Assembly (NCBI GenBank): GCA_910586645.1
Contig: CAJUIS010000010.1
Coordinates: 1 to 64,000 of the forward strand
DNA: 64,000 nt
Source: an uncultured Lachnospiraceae bacterium
GTDB lineage: Bacteria > Bacillota > Clostridia > Lachnospirales > Lachnospiraceae
Reading direction: 5' to 3'
This document shows positions 16,807-25,327 of the stretch, one piece after another. The stretch's first letter is position 1, and each line of letters begins with the position of its first letter. The notes beneath the pieces were generated by a model, which saw only the letters and a program-made list of their open reading frames with translations, was not told where the DNA came from and did not search any database. A program made the position numbers and the translations under genes.

Positions 16807-17487
16807 ATGATTAAGTTAGAACATATCAGCAAAGCCTATTCTGCCGGGATTCCGGCATTAAATGACATAAATCTTGAGATAGAGGAAGGAGAATTTGTAT
16901 TTGTCGTGGGAGACAGCGGTTCCGGAAAGTCTACGCTGATAAAGCTGCTGTTAAAAGAGCTTGAGCCGACAGAAGGGATGATTACCATTAACGGAAAAAA
17001 GTTACATACAATCGGGCACAGGCAGGTGCCAAGATTTCGAAGAAATATCGGCGTGGTATTTCAGGATTTCAGGCTGCTGAAAGACAGAAATGTATATGAC
17101 AACGTGGCGTTTGCCCAGAGGGTGATTGGCGCGTCTGTCAGGGAATCCAGAAAGAAAGTTCCGCAGATGCTGTCCATGGTGGGGCTTGCGGCAAAGTATA
17201 AGTCGTTTCCAAAGCAGCTTTCCGGAGGAGAGCAGCAGCGCGTGGCAATTGCGAGGGCGCTTGTAAACAGGCCGAAGATTCTGCTTGCGGATGAACCGAC
17301 AGGAAATCTGGATTCCAATAATGCGTGGGAGATTATGAAGCTGTTAGAGGAAATTAACGAACGGGGGACGACTGTTGTAGTAGTTACTCACAATATAGAA
17401 ATTGTCAAAGTAATGAATAAACGCGTGATTACAATAAAGAAAGGCGTCGTAATATCTGACGTAAATGGTGACAGTGATGAGGATTAG
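16807..17487 (+). CDS. ftsE: cell-division ABC transporter ATPase FtsE
   Basis: A 226-residue ABC ATPase that with FtsX links septal ring assembly to activation of cell-wall hydrolases. Visible are Walker A GDSGSGKST (about residues 36-44), the Q-loop VVFQDFRLL, signature LSGGEQQRVAIARAL and Walker B ILLADEPTGNLDS. A strong ribosome site (AGGAGG) precedes it. The ftsX gene overlaps its end, the usual arrangement. Confidence 0.95.
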   Translation: MIKLEHISKAYSAGIPALNDINLEIEEGEFVFVVGDSGSGKSTLIKLLLKELEPTEGMITINGKKLHTIGHRQVPRFRRNIGVVFQDFRLLKDRNVYDNVAFAQRVIGASVRESRKKVPQMLSMVGLAAKYKSFPKQLSGGEQQRVAIARALVNRPKILLADEPTGNLDSNNAWEIMKLLEEINERGTTVVVVTHNIEIVKVMNKRVITIKKGVVISDVNGDSDED

Positions 17488-18385
17488 TTCCCTTGGATAT
17501 ACGGTAAAGCAGGGGATTCGCAATATCTGGCGCAATAAAATGTTTTCTCTGGCGTCCATTGCGACAATGTCCGCCTGCATATTTTTATTTGGATTATTTT
17601 TTGCAATTGTAACAAATTTTCAGGCAATGGTCAAAGAAGCGGAATCCGGCGTGGCAGTTACGGTGTTTTTTGACGAAGGGATTTCACAGGAGCAGATCGA
17701 TGCAATCGGCAAAGAAATTAAAAAAAGGGCGGAAGTGAAAAAATGTGATTTTCTGTCTGCCGACGCGGCATGGGCGGAATTTAAAGAATCCTATTTTAAG
17801 GGAAGCGAAGAGGCGGCGGCCGGATTTGCCGATGACAATCCGCTTGCCAATTCTTCCAGTTATGCAATTTATATGAATGATGTTTCCATGCAGCCCGTGC
17901 TGGTGGACTTTTTAAACAGTCTGGAAGGGGTGCGCGAGGTGCGTCATTCTGCCGCAGTGGCGAATACGCTTTCTGATTTTAACAGTTTGATAGGATACAT
18001 TTCGGTGGGCATTATTTTGATTTTATTTCTTGTGGCTATCTTTTTAATCAGTAATACGGTAACCACAGGGATTGCGGTTCGCAGGGATGAAATTGGAATT
18101 ATGAAACTGATTGGAGCAACCGATTCTTTTGTGCGCGCGCCTTTTATTGTGGAAGGGATTTTGATTGGCCTGATTGGGTCGGTTCTTCCTCTGGCGCTTC
18201 TTTATTTGCTGTATAACCGGATTGTTTTGTATATCGAAGAAAAATTTAGTTTTTTAAGCAGCTTGATTCATTTTGTCCCTGTCAATGGGGTGTTTCGGAC
18301 TTTGGTTCCGGTGGCGCTTATCCTGGGGGTAGGCATTGGCTTTTTGGGAAGCCGGATTACGATTCGCAGGCATTTAAATGTATAA
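17477..18385 (+). CDS. ftsX: cell-division protein FtsX
   Basis: A 302-residue membrane partner of FtsE with four membrane segments: one near residue 20-40, an extracytoplasmic loop of about 110 residues, then three segments in the last 130 residues (GYISVGIILILFLVAIFLIS and following). The loop recruits cell-wall hydrolases in other Gram-positives. The start at 17477 (MRISSLGY) matches the usual FtsX N-terminus; an in-frame ATG at 17465 is possible. It overlaps ftsE by 11 bases. A hydrolase activator gene often found next in Lachnospiraceae is not present. Confidence 0.92.
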   Translation: MRISSLGYTVKQGIRNIWRNKMFSLASIATMSACIFLFGLFFAIVTNFQAMVKEAESGVAVTVFFDEGISQEQIDAIGKEIKKRAEVKKCDFLSADAAWAEFKESYFKGSEEAAAGFADDNPLANSSSYAIYMNDVSMQPVLVDFLNSLEGVREVRHSAAVANTLSDFNSLIGYISVGIILILFLVAIFLISNTVTTGIAVRRDEIGIMKLIGATDSFVRAPFIVEGILIGLIGSVLPLALLYLLYNRIVLYIEEKFSFLSSLIHFVPVNGVFRTLVPVALILGVGIGFLGSRITIRRHLNV

Positions 18386-18460
18386 TGGAACACAGGACGC
18401 ACAGAAGCCTCCCGGAATTATTTGAGCGGAAAAAACGTATAATAAAGGGAATTTCTGTGC

Positions 18461-19795
18461 ATGATTTTGGAAGTCTTGAGAAAGGACCGTAAGGGTATGT
18501 TGGATGAAGAATTGAAAGACGAAGAAGAGGCAAAAGAAGAGGAGAGAAGAAACAAAACGTCAGGCGGATTTGTCAAAGGGGTTTTGACAGGGATTCTTGG
18601 GACTGTCTTGACGGCAGTGGCAGTGATTGCCATATCTGTAGCGGTAACAGGCGGAAAAATTGCCATAATTCAAGAAGGCGGCGCATCGGAAGGCATAAGA
18701 GCGGCGCTGAGTAACGATGTGATTGGAAAGATAAATGAACTGATTGGCTATATTCATTTATATTTTTATGATGAAGTGGAAGAAGAACAGCTTGCGGAAG
18801 GGATTTATTCCGGACTGCTGGCCGGAGTGGACGATAAATACACAGAGTATTATACGGCGCAGGAATATGCGGATCTGCAAATCAGCGCCACACAGAACTA
18901 TTATGGAATCGGGGCGGCGCTTTTGCAGGACGCAAATTCCATGCAGGTGACGATCAGCCGCGTATATGACGGATCTCCCGCGAAGGAGGCCGGACTGAAA
19001 GAGAACGACGTTATTGTCATGGTAGAAGAGATTGAATCGACCAGTATGGAGCTGTCGGAACTTGTGACGCATATTCGCGGAGAAGAGGGGACTTTGGTGC
19101 ATCTTCAGGTCTACCGGGAGGGAGAAGACGATTATCTGGAATTTGACGTAAAACGGGCAAATATTGATCTGCCTACCATAGAACATAAAATGCTGGATTC
19201 GTCGGTTGGCTATATTCACATTCTGGAGTTTGGCGCGCCTACTGTAAAACAGTTCGAAGCTGCGGCAAAAGAACTTGCGGAGCAGGGGATGCAGGCAATG
19301 ATTTTAGACGTCAGGGACAATCCGGGCGGAATGATTACCGCAGTGACCGGGATACTTGACGATATTCTTCCGGAAGGGACCGTTGTATATACGCAGGATA
19401 AATACGGCAAACGGCAGGATTATACTTCAGACGGAGAAACAAAGATGGAATGTCCGATTGCAGTGCTGGTAAACGGCAACAGCGCCAGCGCTTCCGAGAT
19501 TTTAGCGGGAGCTATCCGGGATTTTGATTATGGAACTTTAATAGGGACAAAGACGTTTGGCAAAGGCGTGGTGCAGTCAATTATTCCGCTGGCGGACGGG
19601 GATGCAATCAAACTGACAACGGCCAGATATTTTACGCCAAAGGGAGAAAATATCCATGGGACGGGGATCGAACCGGACGTTACGCTGGAATATGAATATT
19701 CCGGCAAAAAAAAGGGAGAATATGACGAGCTTAAGGACAATCAGGTGCAGAAGGCCATGGAACTTTTAAATAAGGAGATTTCCGCGCAAAAATGA
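18461..19795 (+). CDS. S41 C-terminal processing protease (CtpA/CtpB type)
   Basis: A 444-residue membrane-anchored protease: acidic cytoplasmic tail (residues 1-35), one membrane helix (about 38-62), a PDZ domain (about 145-230) and the S41 catalytic domain. The catalytic pair is Ser343 in NGNSASASEIL and Lys368 in TFGKGVVQ, 25 residues apart as in Prc/CtpA. Members trim extracytoplasmic proteins; CtpB activates sporulation signalling and others act with cell-wall hydrolases. An alternative start at 18497 is possible. Its stop overlaps the start of the VanZ gene (AATGAG). Confidence 0.92.
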   Translation: MILEVLRKDRKGMLDEELKDEEEAKEEERRNKTSGGFVKGVLTGILGTVLTAVAVIAISVAVTGGKIAIIQEGGASEGIRAALSNDVIGKINELIGYIHLYFYDEVEEEQLAEGIYSGLLAGVDDKYTEYYTAQEYADLQISATQNYYGIGAALLQDANSMQVTISRVYDGSPAKEAGLKENDVIVMVEEIESTSMELSELVTHIRGEEGTLVHLQVYREGEDDYLEFDVKRANIDLPTIEHKMLDSSVGYIHILEFGAPTVKQFEAAAKELAEQGMQAMILDVRDNPGGMITAVTGILDDILPEGTVVYTQDKYGKRQDYTSDGETKMECPIAVLVNGNSASASEILAGAIRDFDYGTLIGTKTFGKGVVQSIIPLADGDAIKLTTARYFTPKGENIHGTGIEPDVTLEYEYSGKKKGEYDELKDNQVQKAMELLNKEISAQK

Positions 19796-20292
19796 GAACG
19801 AAAAAATACAAAAGCAGATATCTTTGGCTTGCAGCGGCTGTTTTCTGGATGGCTCTGATTTTTCATTTTTCGGCGCAGAAAGCCGCAGAGTCAAGTGAAA
19901 TCAGCGGTTCACTGACTTATCGGATGACGGAGGGCGTAAATGAATTATTTAGGCTTGACTGGAACGGGGAAACTTTGATAAAGTATGCAAAGGTATGGGA
20001 ACATCCTGTGCGGAAAGCGGCGCATATGACAGAATACGCCGTTTTGGCTTCGATATTTTTGGGGAACTGCGTACAATATCCGGCGCTGAGGAAACGACGC
20101 TTTTTCTGGGCGTGGCTTTTTGCTTCAATTTATGCGGCGACAGATGAATTTCATCAGTTGTTTGTGGAGGGGCGTTCCGGTGAGTTTTTGGATGTTGCTG
20201 TGGACAGTGCGGGAGCGGCGCTTGGAGTTTTATTGTTATGGGCCGTTTTCGTTTTGTATAGAAAGAAGAGAAAAAAGAAAGAGGTGAAATAA
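19792..20292 (+). CDS. VanZ family membrane protein
   Basis: A 166-residue protein with four hydrophobic segments and the VanZ-family pattern FHFSAQ near the N-terminus, KAAHMTEYAVL in the middle, and ATDEFHQLFVEGRSGEFLDV after the third segment. VanZ confers low teicoplanin resistance in enterococci, but most family members have unknown function. It overlaps the protease gene by four bases and its stop abuts the prfB ATG, so all three are probably cotranscribed. Confidence 0.88.
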   Translation: MRTKKYKSRYLWLAAAVFWMALIFHFSAQKAAESSEISGSLTYRMTEGVNELFRLDWNGETLIKYAKVWEHPVRKAAHMTEYAVLASIFLGNCVQYPALRKRRFFWAWLFASIYAATDEFHQLFVEGRSGEFLDVAVDSAGAALGVLLLWAVFVLYRKKRKKKEVK

Positions 20293-21430
20293 ATGGTGGA
20301 AATGGATCAGTTCAAGGCAAAATTGAACTCTTACCGGAAGCCATTGGTGGAAGTGAGGGATTCACTTTGACTTAGCGGTCAAAGAACAAAAAATTCAGGA
20401 GATGGAGCGGGAGATGGAAGCTCCGGATTTTTGGGACAACGTAGAAGTTTCCCAGCAGAAAATGAAAGATCTGAAAAGTTTAAAAGATGACGTAGAGACA
20501 TTTGCAAAACTGGAAGGGCAGTTTGAAGATATTGAAACGCTGATTGATATAGCGAATGAAGAGAATGACGTCTCTTTGGTGGAGGAAGTGGAAGCGGAGC
20601 TTGCCGAATTTGAAACAACATTTGAAAATATCCGTATGAAGACGCTTCTGTCCGGTGAATATGACAGGGACAATGCGATACTTTCCCTTCATGCGGGAGC
20701 CGGCGGAACGGAGTCCTGCGACTGGGCGGCGATGTTGTACCGGATGTTTACAAGATGGGCGTCAGACAGGGGGTTTGGGGTGGAAGTCTTAGATTCTCTT
20801 GACGGAGAAGAGGCAGGCATCAAATCCATTACATTTCAGGTAAATGGGGAGAACGCCTATGGGTATCTGAAATCAGAAAAGGGCGTTCATCGCCTGGTGC
20901 GTATTTCTCCGTTTAATGCAGCGGGAAAACGGCAGACGTCTTTTGTGTCCTGCGATGTAATGCCGGATATTGAAGAAGAGATTGACATTGAGATCAATGA
21001 CGATGATATACGTGTGGACACGTACCGTTCAAGCGGCGCCGGGGGGCAGCATATCAATAAGACTTCTTCAGCAATCCGCATAACGCATTTTCCGACGGGA
21101 ATTGTGGTTCAGTGCCAGAATGAGCGATCACAGCATATGAACAAAGATAAGGCAATGCAGATGTTAAAGGCAAGGCTTTACCTTTTAAAACAGCAGGAAA
21201 ATGCAAAAAAGGCAGCCGGGATACGCGGGGAAGTGACGGAAATCGGCTGGGGGAACCAGATACGTTCGTATGTCATGCAGCCTTACACAATGGTGAAAGA
21301 CCATCGTACCGGTGTGGAAACCGGCAATGTGGACAGCGTGATGGACGGGAAAATCGATCTGTTTATCAATGGCTATTTGAAGTGGCTTTCTCTTGGCTGT
21401 CCGGAAAATATGGGGTCGGACAGCGAATAG
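20293..21430 (+). CDS. prfB: peptide chain release factor 2, with programmed +1 frameshift
   Basis: Release factor 2 ends translation at UGA and UAA. The gene is read in two frames: 25 codons from 20293 to the CTT at 20365-20367, then a +1 shift past the in-frame TGA (20368-20370) to GAC at 20369, continuing to 21430, about 378 residues in all. The tripeptide anticodon SPF is present (RISPFNAAG), as is the catalytic GGQ in SSGAGGQHINKTSS. When RF2 is scarce, the slow UGA allows the shift and more RF2 is made. GAGGTG upstream is the ribosome site. The reading through two frames is certain from the conserved protein continuing immediately after the shift. Confidence 0.95.
20354..20371 (+). promoter_or_regulatory. 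RF2 programmed frameshift signal
   Basis: The sequence TGAGGGATTCACTTTGAC contains a Shine-Dalgarno-like GAGGGA a few bases before the slippery CTT TGA C. This is the canonical arrangement of the autoregulatory prfB site: the internal SD pairs with 16S rRNA and Leu-tRNA slips from CTT to TTT. Confidence 0.92.
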
Positions 21431-21447
21431 GCGGATTTGAAAAATGG

Positions 21448-21476
21448 TTGAAACACTGTTAGAATTATGATATTAT
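21448..21476 (+). promoter_or_regulatory. promoter of the hom-lysC-pyr gene run
   Basis: TTGAAA (21448-21453), 17-bp spacer, TATTAT (21471-21476). The leader to hom (start 21517) is only about 34 bases, too short for a T-box or lysine riboswitch, and none is visible. Confidence 0.7.
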
Positions 21477-21516
21477 CGTTGCGGTTTAGATGCAGAAAAC
21501 GGAAATGGAGGAAATT

Positions 21517-22716
21517 ATGATAAAAGCGGCAGTTATGGGATATGGGACTATTGGTTCCGGAGTGGCGGAAGTGCTTTCGGTCAATCGGGAAAGCATTGCC
21601 GCAAAAGCCGGAGAAGGCATTGAGATAAAGTATGTTCTGGATTTAAGGGATTTTCCGGGGGATGCGATTCAGGACAAAGTTGTGCATGACGTGAATATTA
21701 TCGCAGAAGATCCTGAGGTAACTGTGGTTGTGGAAACGATGGGAGGGGTGGAACCGGCCTATACGTTTGTGAAAACCATGTTAGAGAAAGGAAAGCATGT
21801 TACAACGTCCAATAAAGCTCTGGTAGCGGAAAAGGGAGCGGAACTGATTGCCCTTGCAAAAGAAAAGAACGTCAATTTTTTGTTTGAAGCCAGCGTAGGC
21901 GGCGGCATTCCGATTATCCGTTCTTTAAATTCCTCTCTGACTGCGGATGAAATTGAAGAAATTACAGGGATTTTGAACGGAACGACAAATTATATGATGA
22001 CGAAAATGGCCGTGGACGGCCTGGAATTTGAAGATGTGTTAAAAGACGCGCAGGCGAAAGGATATGCGGAAAAAGATCCGTCTGCAGATGTGGAAGGATA
22101 TGACGCCTGCAGAAAGATTGCGATTTTAACGTCTTTGGTATGCGGACAGCAGGTGGATTTTCACGAGATTCATACGGAGGGAATTACAAAGATTTCCGCT
22201 TCCGATATGAAATATGCAAAGAAAATGGGACGCGCGATTAAGCTTTTAGCTTCCAGCAGGAAAACAAAAGACGGCTATCTGGCCATGGTGGCGCCGTTCC
22301 TTTTGTCTCCGGATCACCCGCTGTATAACGTCAATGATGTGTTTAACGCTGTTTTTGTGCATGGCAACGTATTAGGGGACGCCATGTTTTACGGAAGCGG
22401 CGCAGGAAAACTTCCGACGGCTTCCGCAGTAGTGGCCGATATGGTCGATATTGTAAAGCATCGGGATCGCAATATCTGGGTGGAGTGGAGTTCCAAGAAA
22501 ATTAAGCTTGCAGATTTTAAAAAGGCGGAAAACGCATTTTTTGTACGTACGTCTTCTGGTAAAGAGGAAATTGAGCAGGCGTTTGGCGGCGCAGATTATA
22601 TAGACGCAGGAATTGCAGGAGAAAGAGGATTTGTCACTCCTGTTATGCCGGAAGAGGAATTTGCGGAGAAATCAGCGAAACTTGAGGTTCTCTCTGTGAT
22701 ACGCGTTGGAAAGTAA
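21517..22716 (+). CDS. hom: homoserine dehydrogenase
   Basis: A 399-residue enzyme reducing aspartate semialdehyde to homoserine in threonine and methionine synthesis. The NAD(P)-binding loop is GYGTIGSGV near residues 8-16; the catalytic region includes the TSNKALVAEKG and GGIPIIR blocks, GILNGTTNYM, and DPSADVEGYDACRK. The C-terminal tail after about residue 330 is an ACT-like but short segment. The start at 21517 follows GGAGG with 5-base spacing. First gene in the run with the proposed homoserine kinase and aspartokinase. Confidence 0.95.
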   Translation: MIKAAVMGYGTIGSGVAEVLSVNRESIAAKAGEGIEIKYVLDLRDFPGDAIQDKVVHDVNIIAEDPEVTVVVETMGGVEPAYTFVKTMLEKGKHVTTSNKALVAEKGAELIALAKEKNVNFLFEASVGGGIPIIRSLNSSLTADEIEEITGILNGTTNYMMTKMAVDGLEFEDVLKDAQAKGYAEKDPSADVEGYDACRKIAILTSLVCGQQVDFHEIHTEGITKISASDMKYAKKMGRAIKLLASSRKTKDGYLAMVAPFLLSPDHPLYNVNDVFNAVFVHGNVLGDAMFYGSGAGKLPTASAVVADMVDIVKHRDRNIWVEWSSKKIKLADFKKAENAFFVRTSSGKEEIEQAFGGADYIDAGIAGERGFVTPVMPEEEFAEKSAKLEVLSVIRVGK

Positions 22717-22728
22717 AGGAGCGGATAT

Positions 22729-23943
22729 ATGAAATATTTGGTAATCTTAGGGGACGGTATGGCAGACCGTCCCATTGAATCTTTGGGGAATCAGACGCCG
22801 CTTTCTTATGCGGACACGCCGATGATGGACGAGCTGGCTTCAAAGGGGGAAATCGGAATGGTACATACGATTCCGGACGGTATGAGCCCCGGCAGCGATA
22901 CGGCGAATCTGTCGGCGCTTGGATACGATCCGAAAAAGTACTATTCCGGGAGATCGCCGCTTGAAGCGCTCAGCATCGGCATCGCCATGAAAGACACGGA
23001 CGTTGCGCTGCGCTGCAATCTTGTCACGCTTTCAGAAGAGGAAAGCGTCTATGAGGAACGGAAGATTCTGGATCACAGTTCCGGAGAGATTTCAACGGAG
23101 GATGCGGCCGTGCTGCTTGCCGCAGTGAAAGAGGAACTTGAGACGGAAGAATTTCACTATTATGCGGGAACAAGTTACAGACATCTTCTGATTTGGGAGA
23201 ACGGGGAAGTCCTTGATCTTGTGCAGCCGCACGATATCCTGGGAAAGAAAATCGGAGATCGATTGCCGAAGCAGCCTTATTTGTATGAGATGATGAAAAG
23301 GAGCTATGACATTTTGTCCAATCATCCGATCAATAAAGAGCGGAAAAAACAGGGAAAAAATCCTGCAAATTCCTGCTGGTTCTGGGGAGCGGGCACAAAG
23401 CCTTCCCTCTCCTCATTTGAGGATATGACGGGAAAAAAAGGCGCGATGATTTCTGCGGTGGATTTGCTGAAAGGAATTGCCGTGGGGGCTTCTATGAAGG
23501 TCGTTGCGGTTCCCGGAGCAAACGGCGGACTGGATACAAATTATGAAGGCAAGGCGCAGGCTGCAGTCGATGTTTTGACGAAGGAAGGCTGTGATTTTGT
23601 TTATGTGCATTTGGAAGGGCCGGATGAGATGGGGCATCAGGGAGACGTCGGAAAAAAGGTGCAGGCCATTGAATATCTGGACAAGCGCATTATCCATCCG
23701 ATTGCAGAGGGCCTTAGGAAGGCAGGAGAGGATTTTCGTATGGTGATTCTGCCGGATCATCCGACGCCTGTAAGCATCCGCACGCATACGGCGGACAATG
23801 TACCATATTTGTTATATGACAGTACAATAGAGCAGGAGCATGCCTGGAAATATAATGAAGCGGAGGCGGAACGTTCCGGCCGGCTGATTGCAAGAGGGCA
23901 TGACCTGATATGGCATTTATTGAATAAAAAAGTTGAGGAGTAA
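22729..23943 (+). CDS. ApgM-family enzyme, proposed homoserine kinase
   Basis: A 404-residue alkaline-phosphatase-superfamily protein of the archaeal-type cofactor-independent phosphoglycerate mutase group (LVILGDGMADRPIESLG at the N-terminus, MSPGSDTANLSALGYDP with the catalytic serine, and EGPDEMGHQGDV near the C-terminus). A subgroup of this family was proposed to be an alternative homoserine kinase (TIGR02535) because it sits among threonine-pathway genes. Here it lies between hom and lysC, 12 bp after hom, which fits that proposal. A glycolytic mutase role remains possible. No GHMP-type ThrB is seen nearby. Confidence 0.8.
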   Translation: MKYLVILGDGMADRPIESLGNQTPLSYADTPMMDELASKGEIGMVHTIPDGMSPGSDTANLSALGYDPKKYYSGRSPLEALSIGIAMKDTDVALRCNLVTLSEEESVYEERKILDHSSGEISTEDAAVLLAAVKEELETEEFHYYAGTSYRHLLIWENGEVLDLVQPHDILGKKIGDRLPKQPYLYEMMKRSYDILSNHPINKERKKQGKNPANSCWFWGAGTKPSLSSFEDMTGKKGAMISAVDLLKGIAVGASMKVVAVPGANGGLDTNYEGKAQAAVDVLTKEGCDFVYVHLEGPDEMGHQGDVGKKVQAIEYLDKRIIHPIAEGLRKAGEDFRMVILPDHPTPVSIRTHTADNVPYLLYDSTIEQEHAWKYNEAEAERSGRLIARGHDLIWHLLNKKVEE

Positions 23944-23946
23944 GAC

Positions 23947-25266
23947 ATGATAAAAGTAGTGAAGTTTGGCGGCAGTTCTCTGGCAAACGCCGGACAGTTT
24001 GCAAAGGCCGGCGACATTATTCGCGCCGACGAGAGGCGCCGGTACGTGATCCCAAGCGCACCGGGAAAAAGGAATGATAAAGATACAAAGGTAACGGATA
24101 TGCTTTACGCCTGTTATGCAGAAGCGGAAGCGGAGGAAGATTTTAAACAGAAATTAAAAAAGATCAAAGAAAGATACGATTCCATTATCAATGGGCTGAA
24201 TTTAAAAATTTCTCTGGAAGAGGAGTTTAAAATAATTGCGGAGAATTTTAAAAACAAAGCCGGAGCCGATTATGCGGCTTCCCGCGGAGAATATTTGAAC
24301 GGCATTATTATGGCGGCGTATCTGGGCTTCGAATTTATTGACGCTGCGGAAGTCGTGTGTTTTAACAAATCAGGTGAATTTGATGCGGATAAGACGGACA
24401 GGATTTTGTCCAGGCGGCTGAAGAAATGCGAAAGGGCCGTAATACCGGGATTTTATGGAGCAAGGGAAGACGGTACGGTATGCACGTTTTCAAGAGGCGG
24501 GTCTGACATTACCGGTTCGATTGTTGCAAAAGCCGTCCGAGCGGATCTTTATGAAAACTGGACGGACGTCTCAGGCTTTCTGGTGGCGGATCCAAGGATT
24601 ATAAAAGATCCGCAGGTGATCCGGGTCATTACTTACCGGGAGCTTCGGGAATTGTCGTATATGGGGGCAAGCGTACTGCATGAGGAGGCTGTTTTTCCGG
24701 TCCGCAAGGCGGGTATACCAATTAATATCCGCAATACGAACGCACCGGAAGAGGAGGGGACTCTGATTGTGGAGAACACCTGCCATCATTCGAAATATAC
24801 GATTACCGGGATTGCGGGAAAAAAAGGTTTTGTAGCGGTAAATATTGATAAAGATATGATGAATTCCGAAGTCGGGTTCTGCAGGAAAGTTCTGACGGCG
24901 TTTGAACAGAATGGGATTTCTTTTGAGCATATGCCTTCCGGCATAGACACAATGACTGTATTTGTGCATCAGGAAGAGTTTGAAGGCAAAGAGCAGCAGG
25001 TTCTGTCTGCAATTCACAGGCTTGCCGAGCCGGATACGATTGATTTGGAGGCGGATCTCGCGCTGATTGCAGTTGTCGGAAGGGGAATGCGGGCGATGCG
25101 GGGGACGGCGGGAAGGATTTTTTCCGCATTGTCTCATGCGAACGTAAATGTAAAAATGATAGATCAGGGGTCGAGTGAACTGAATATTATTATCGGTGTG
25201 AAAAACGCTGATTTTGAAGCGGCGATTGAAGCAATCTATGATATATTTGTAAAAACACAGTTATAA
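23947..25266 (+). CDS. lysC: aspartate kinase
   Basis: A 439-residue aspartokinase catalysing the first step from aspartate to lysine, threonine and methionine. The N-terminal KFGGSSLANAGQF is the kinase signature, with FSRGGSDITGS in the catalytic domain, and two ACT domains occupy the last 150 residues (ITGIAGKKGFVAVNI; LALIAVVGRGMRAMRGTAGR), which normally bind the inhibitory end product. It starts three bases after the previous stop. The gene symbol is generic; which amino acid inhibits it cannot be told from sequence. Confidence 0.93.
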   Translation: MIKVVKFGGSSLANAGQFAKAGDIIRADERRRYVIPSAPGKRNDKDTKVTDMLYACYAEAEAEEDFKQKLKKIKERYDSIINGLNLKISLEEEFKIIAENFKNKAGADYAASRGEYLNGIIMAAYLGFEFIDAAEVVCFNKSGEFDADKTDRILSRRLKKCERAVIPGFYGAREDGTVCTFSRGGSDITGSIVAKAVRADLYENWTDVSGFLVADPRIIKDPQVIRVITYRELRELSYMGASVLHEEAVFPVRKAGIPINIRNTNAPEEEGTLIVENTCHHSKYTITGIAGKKGFVAVNIDKDMMNSEVGFCRKVLTAFEQNGISFEHMPSGIDTMTVFVHQEEFEGKEQQVLSAIHRLAEPDTIDLEADLALIAVVGRGMRAMRGTAGRIFSALSHANVNVKMIDQGSSELNIIIGVKNADFEAAIEAIYDIFVKTQL

Positions 25267-25327
25267 AGGAAGCAGGGTATCGCTGAAAAGATGCGGATGC
25301 ATTTTGGGATTATGAGGGGTGATTTGC

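Noticed and set aside
21477..21516. Lysine riboswitch or T-box before hom
   Set aside because: The leader between the -10 element and the start codon is about 40 bases and has no matching structure.
24571..25137. 188-codon minus-strand frame opposite lysC
   Set aside because: It lies wholly inside lysC and has no ribosome site or recognisable family.
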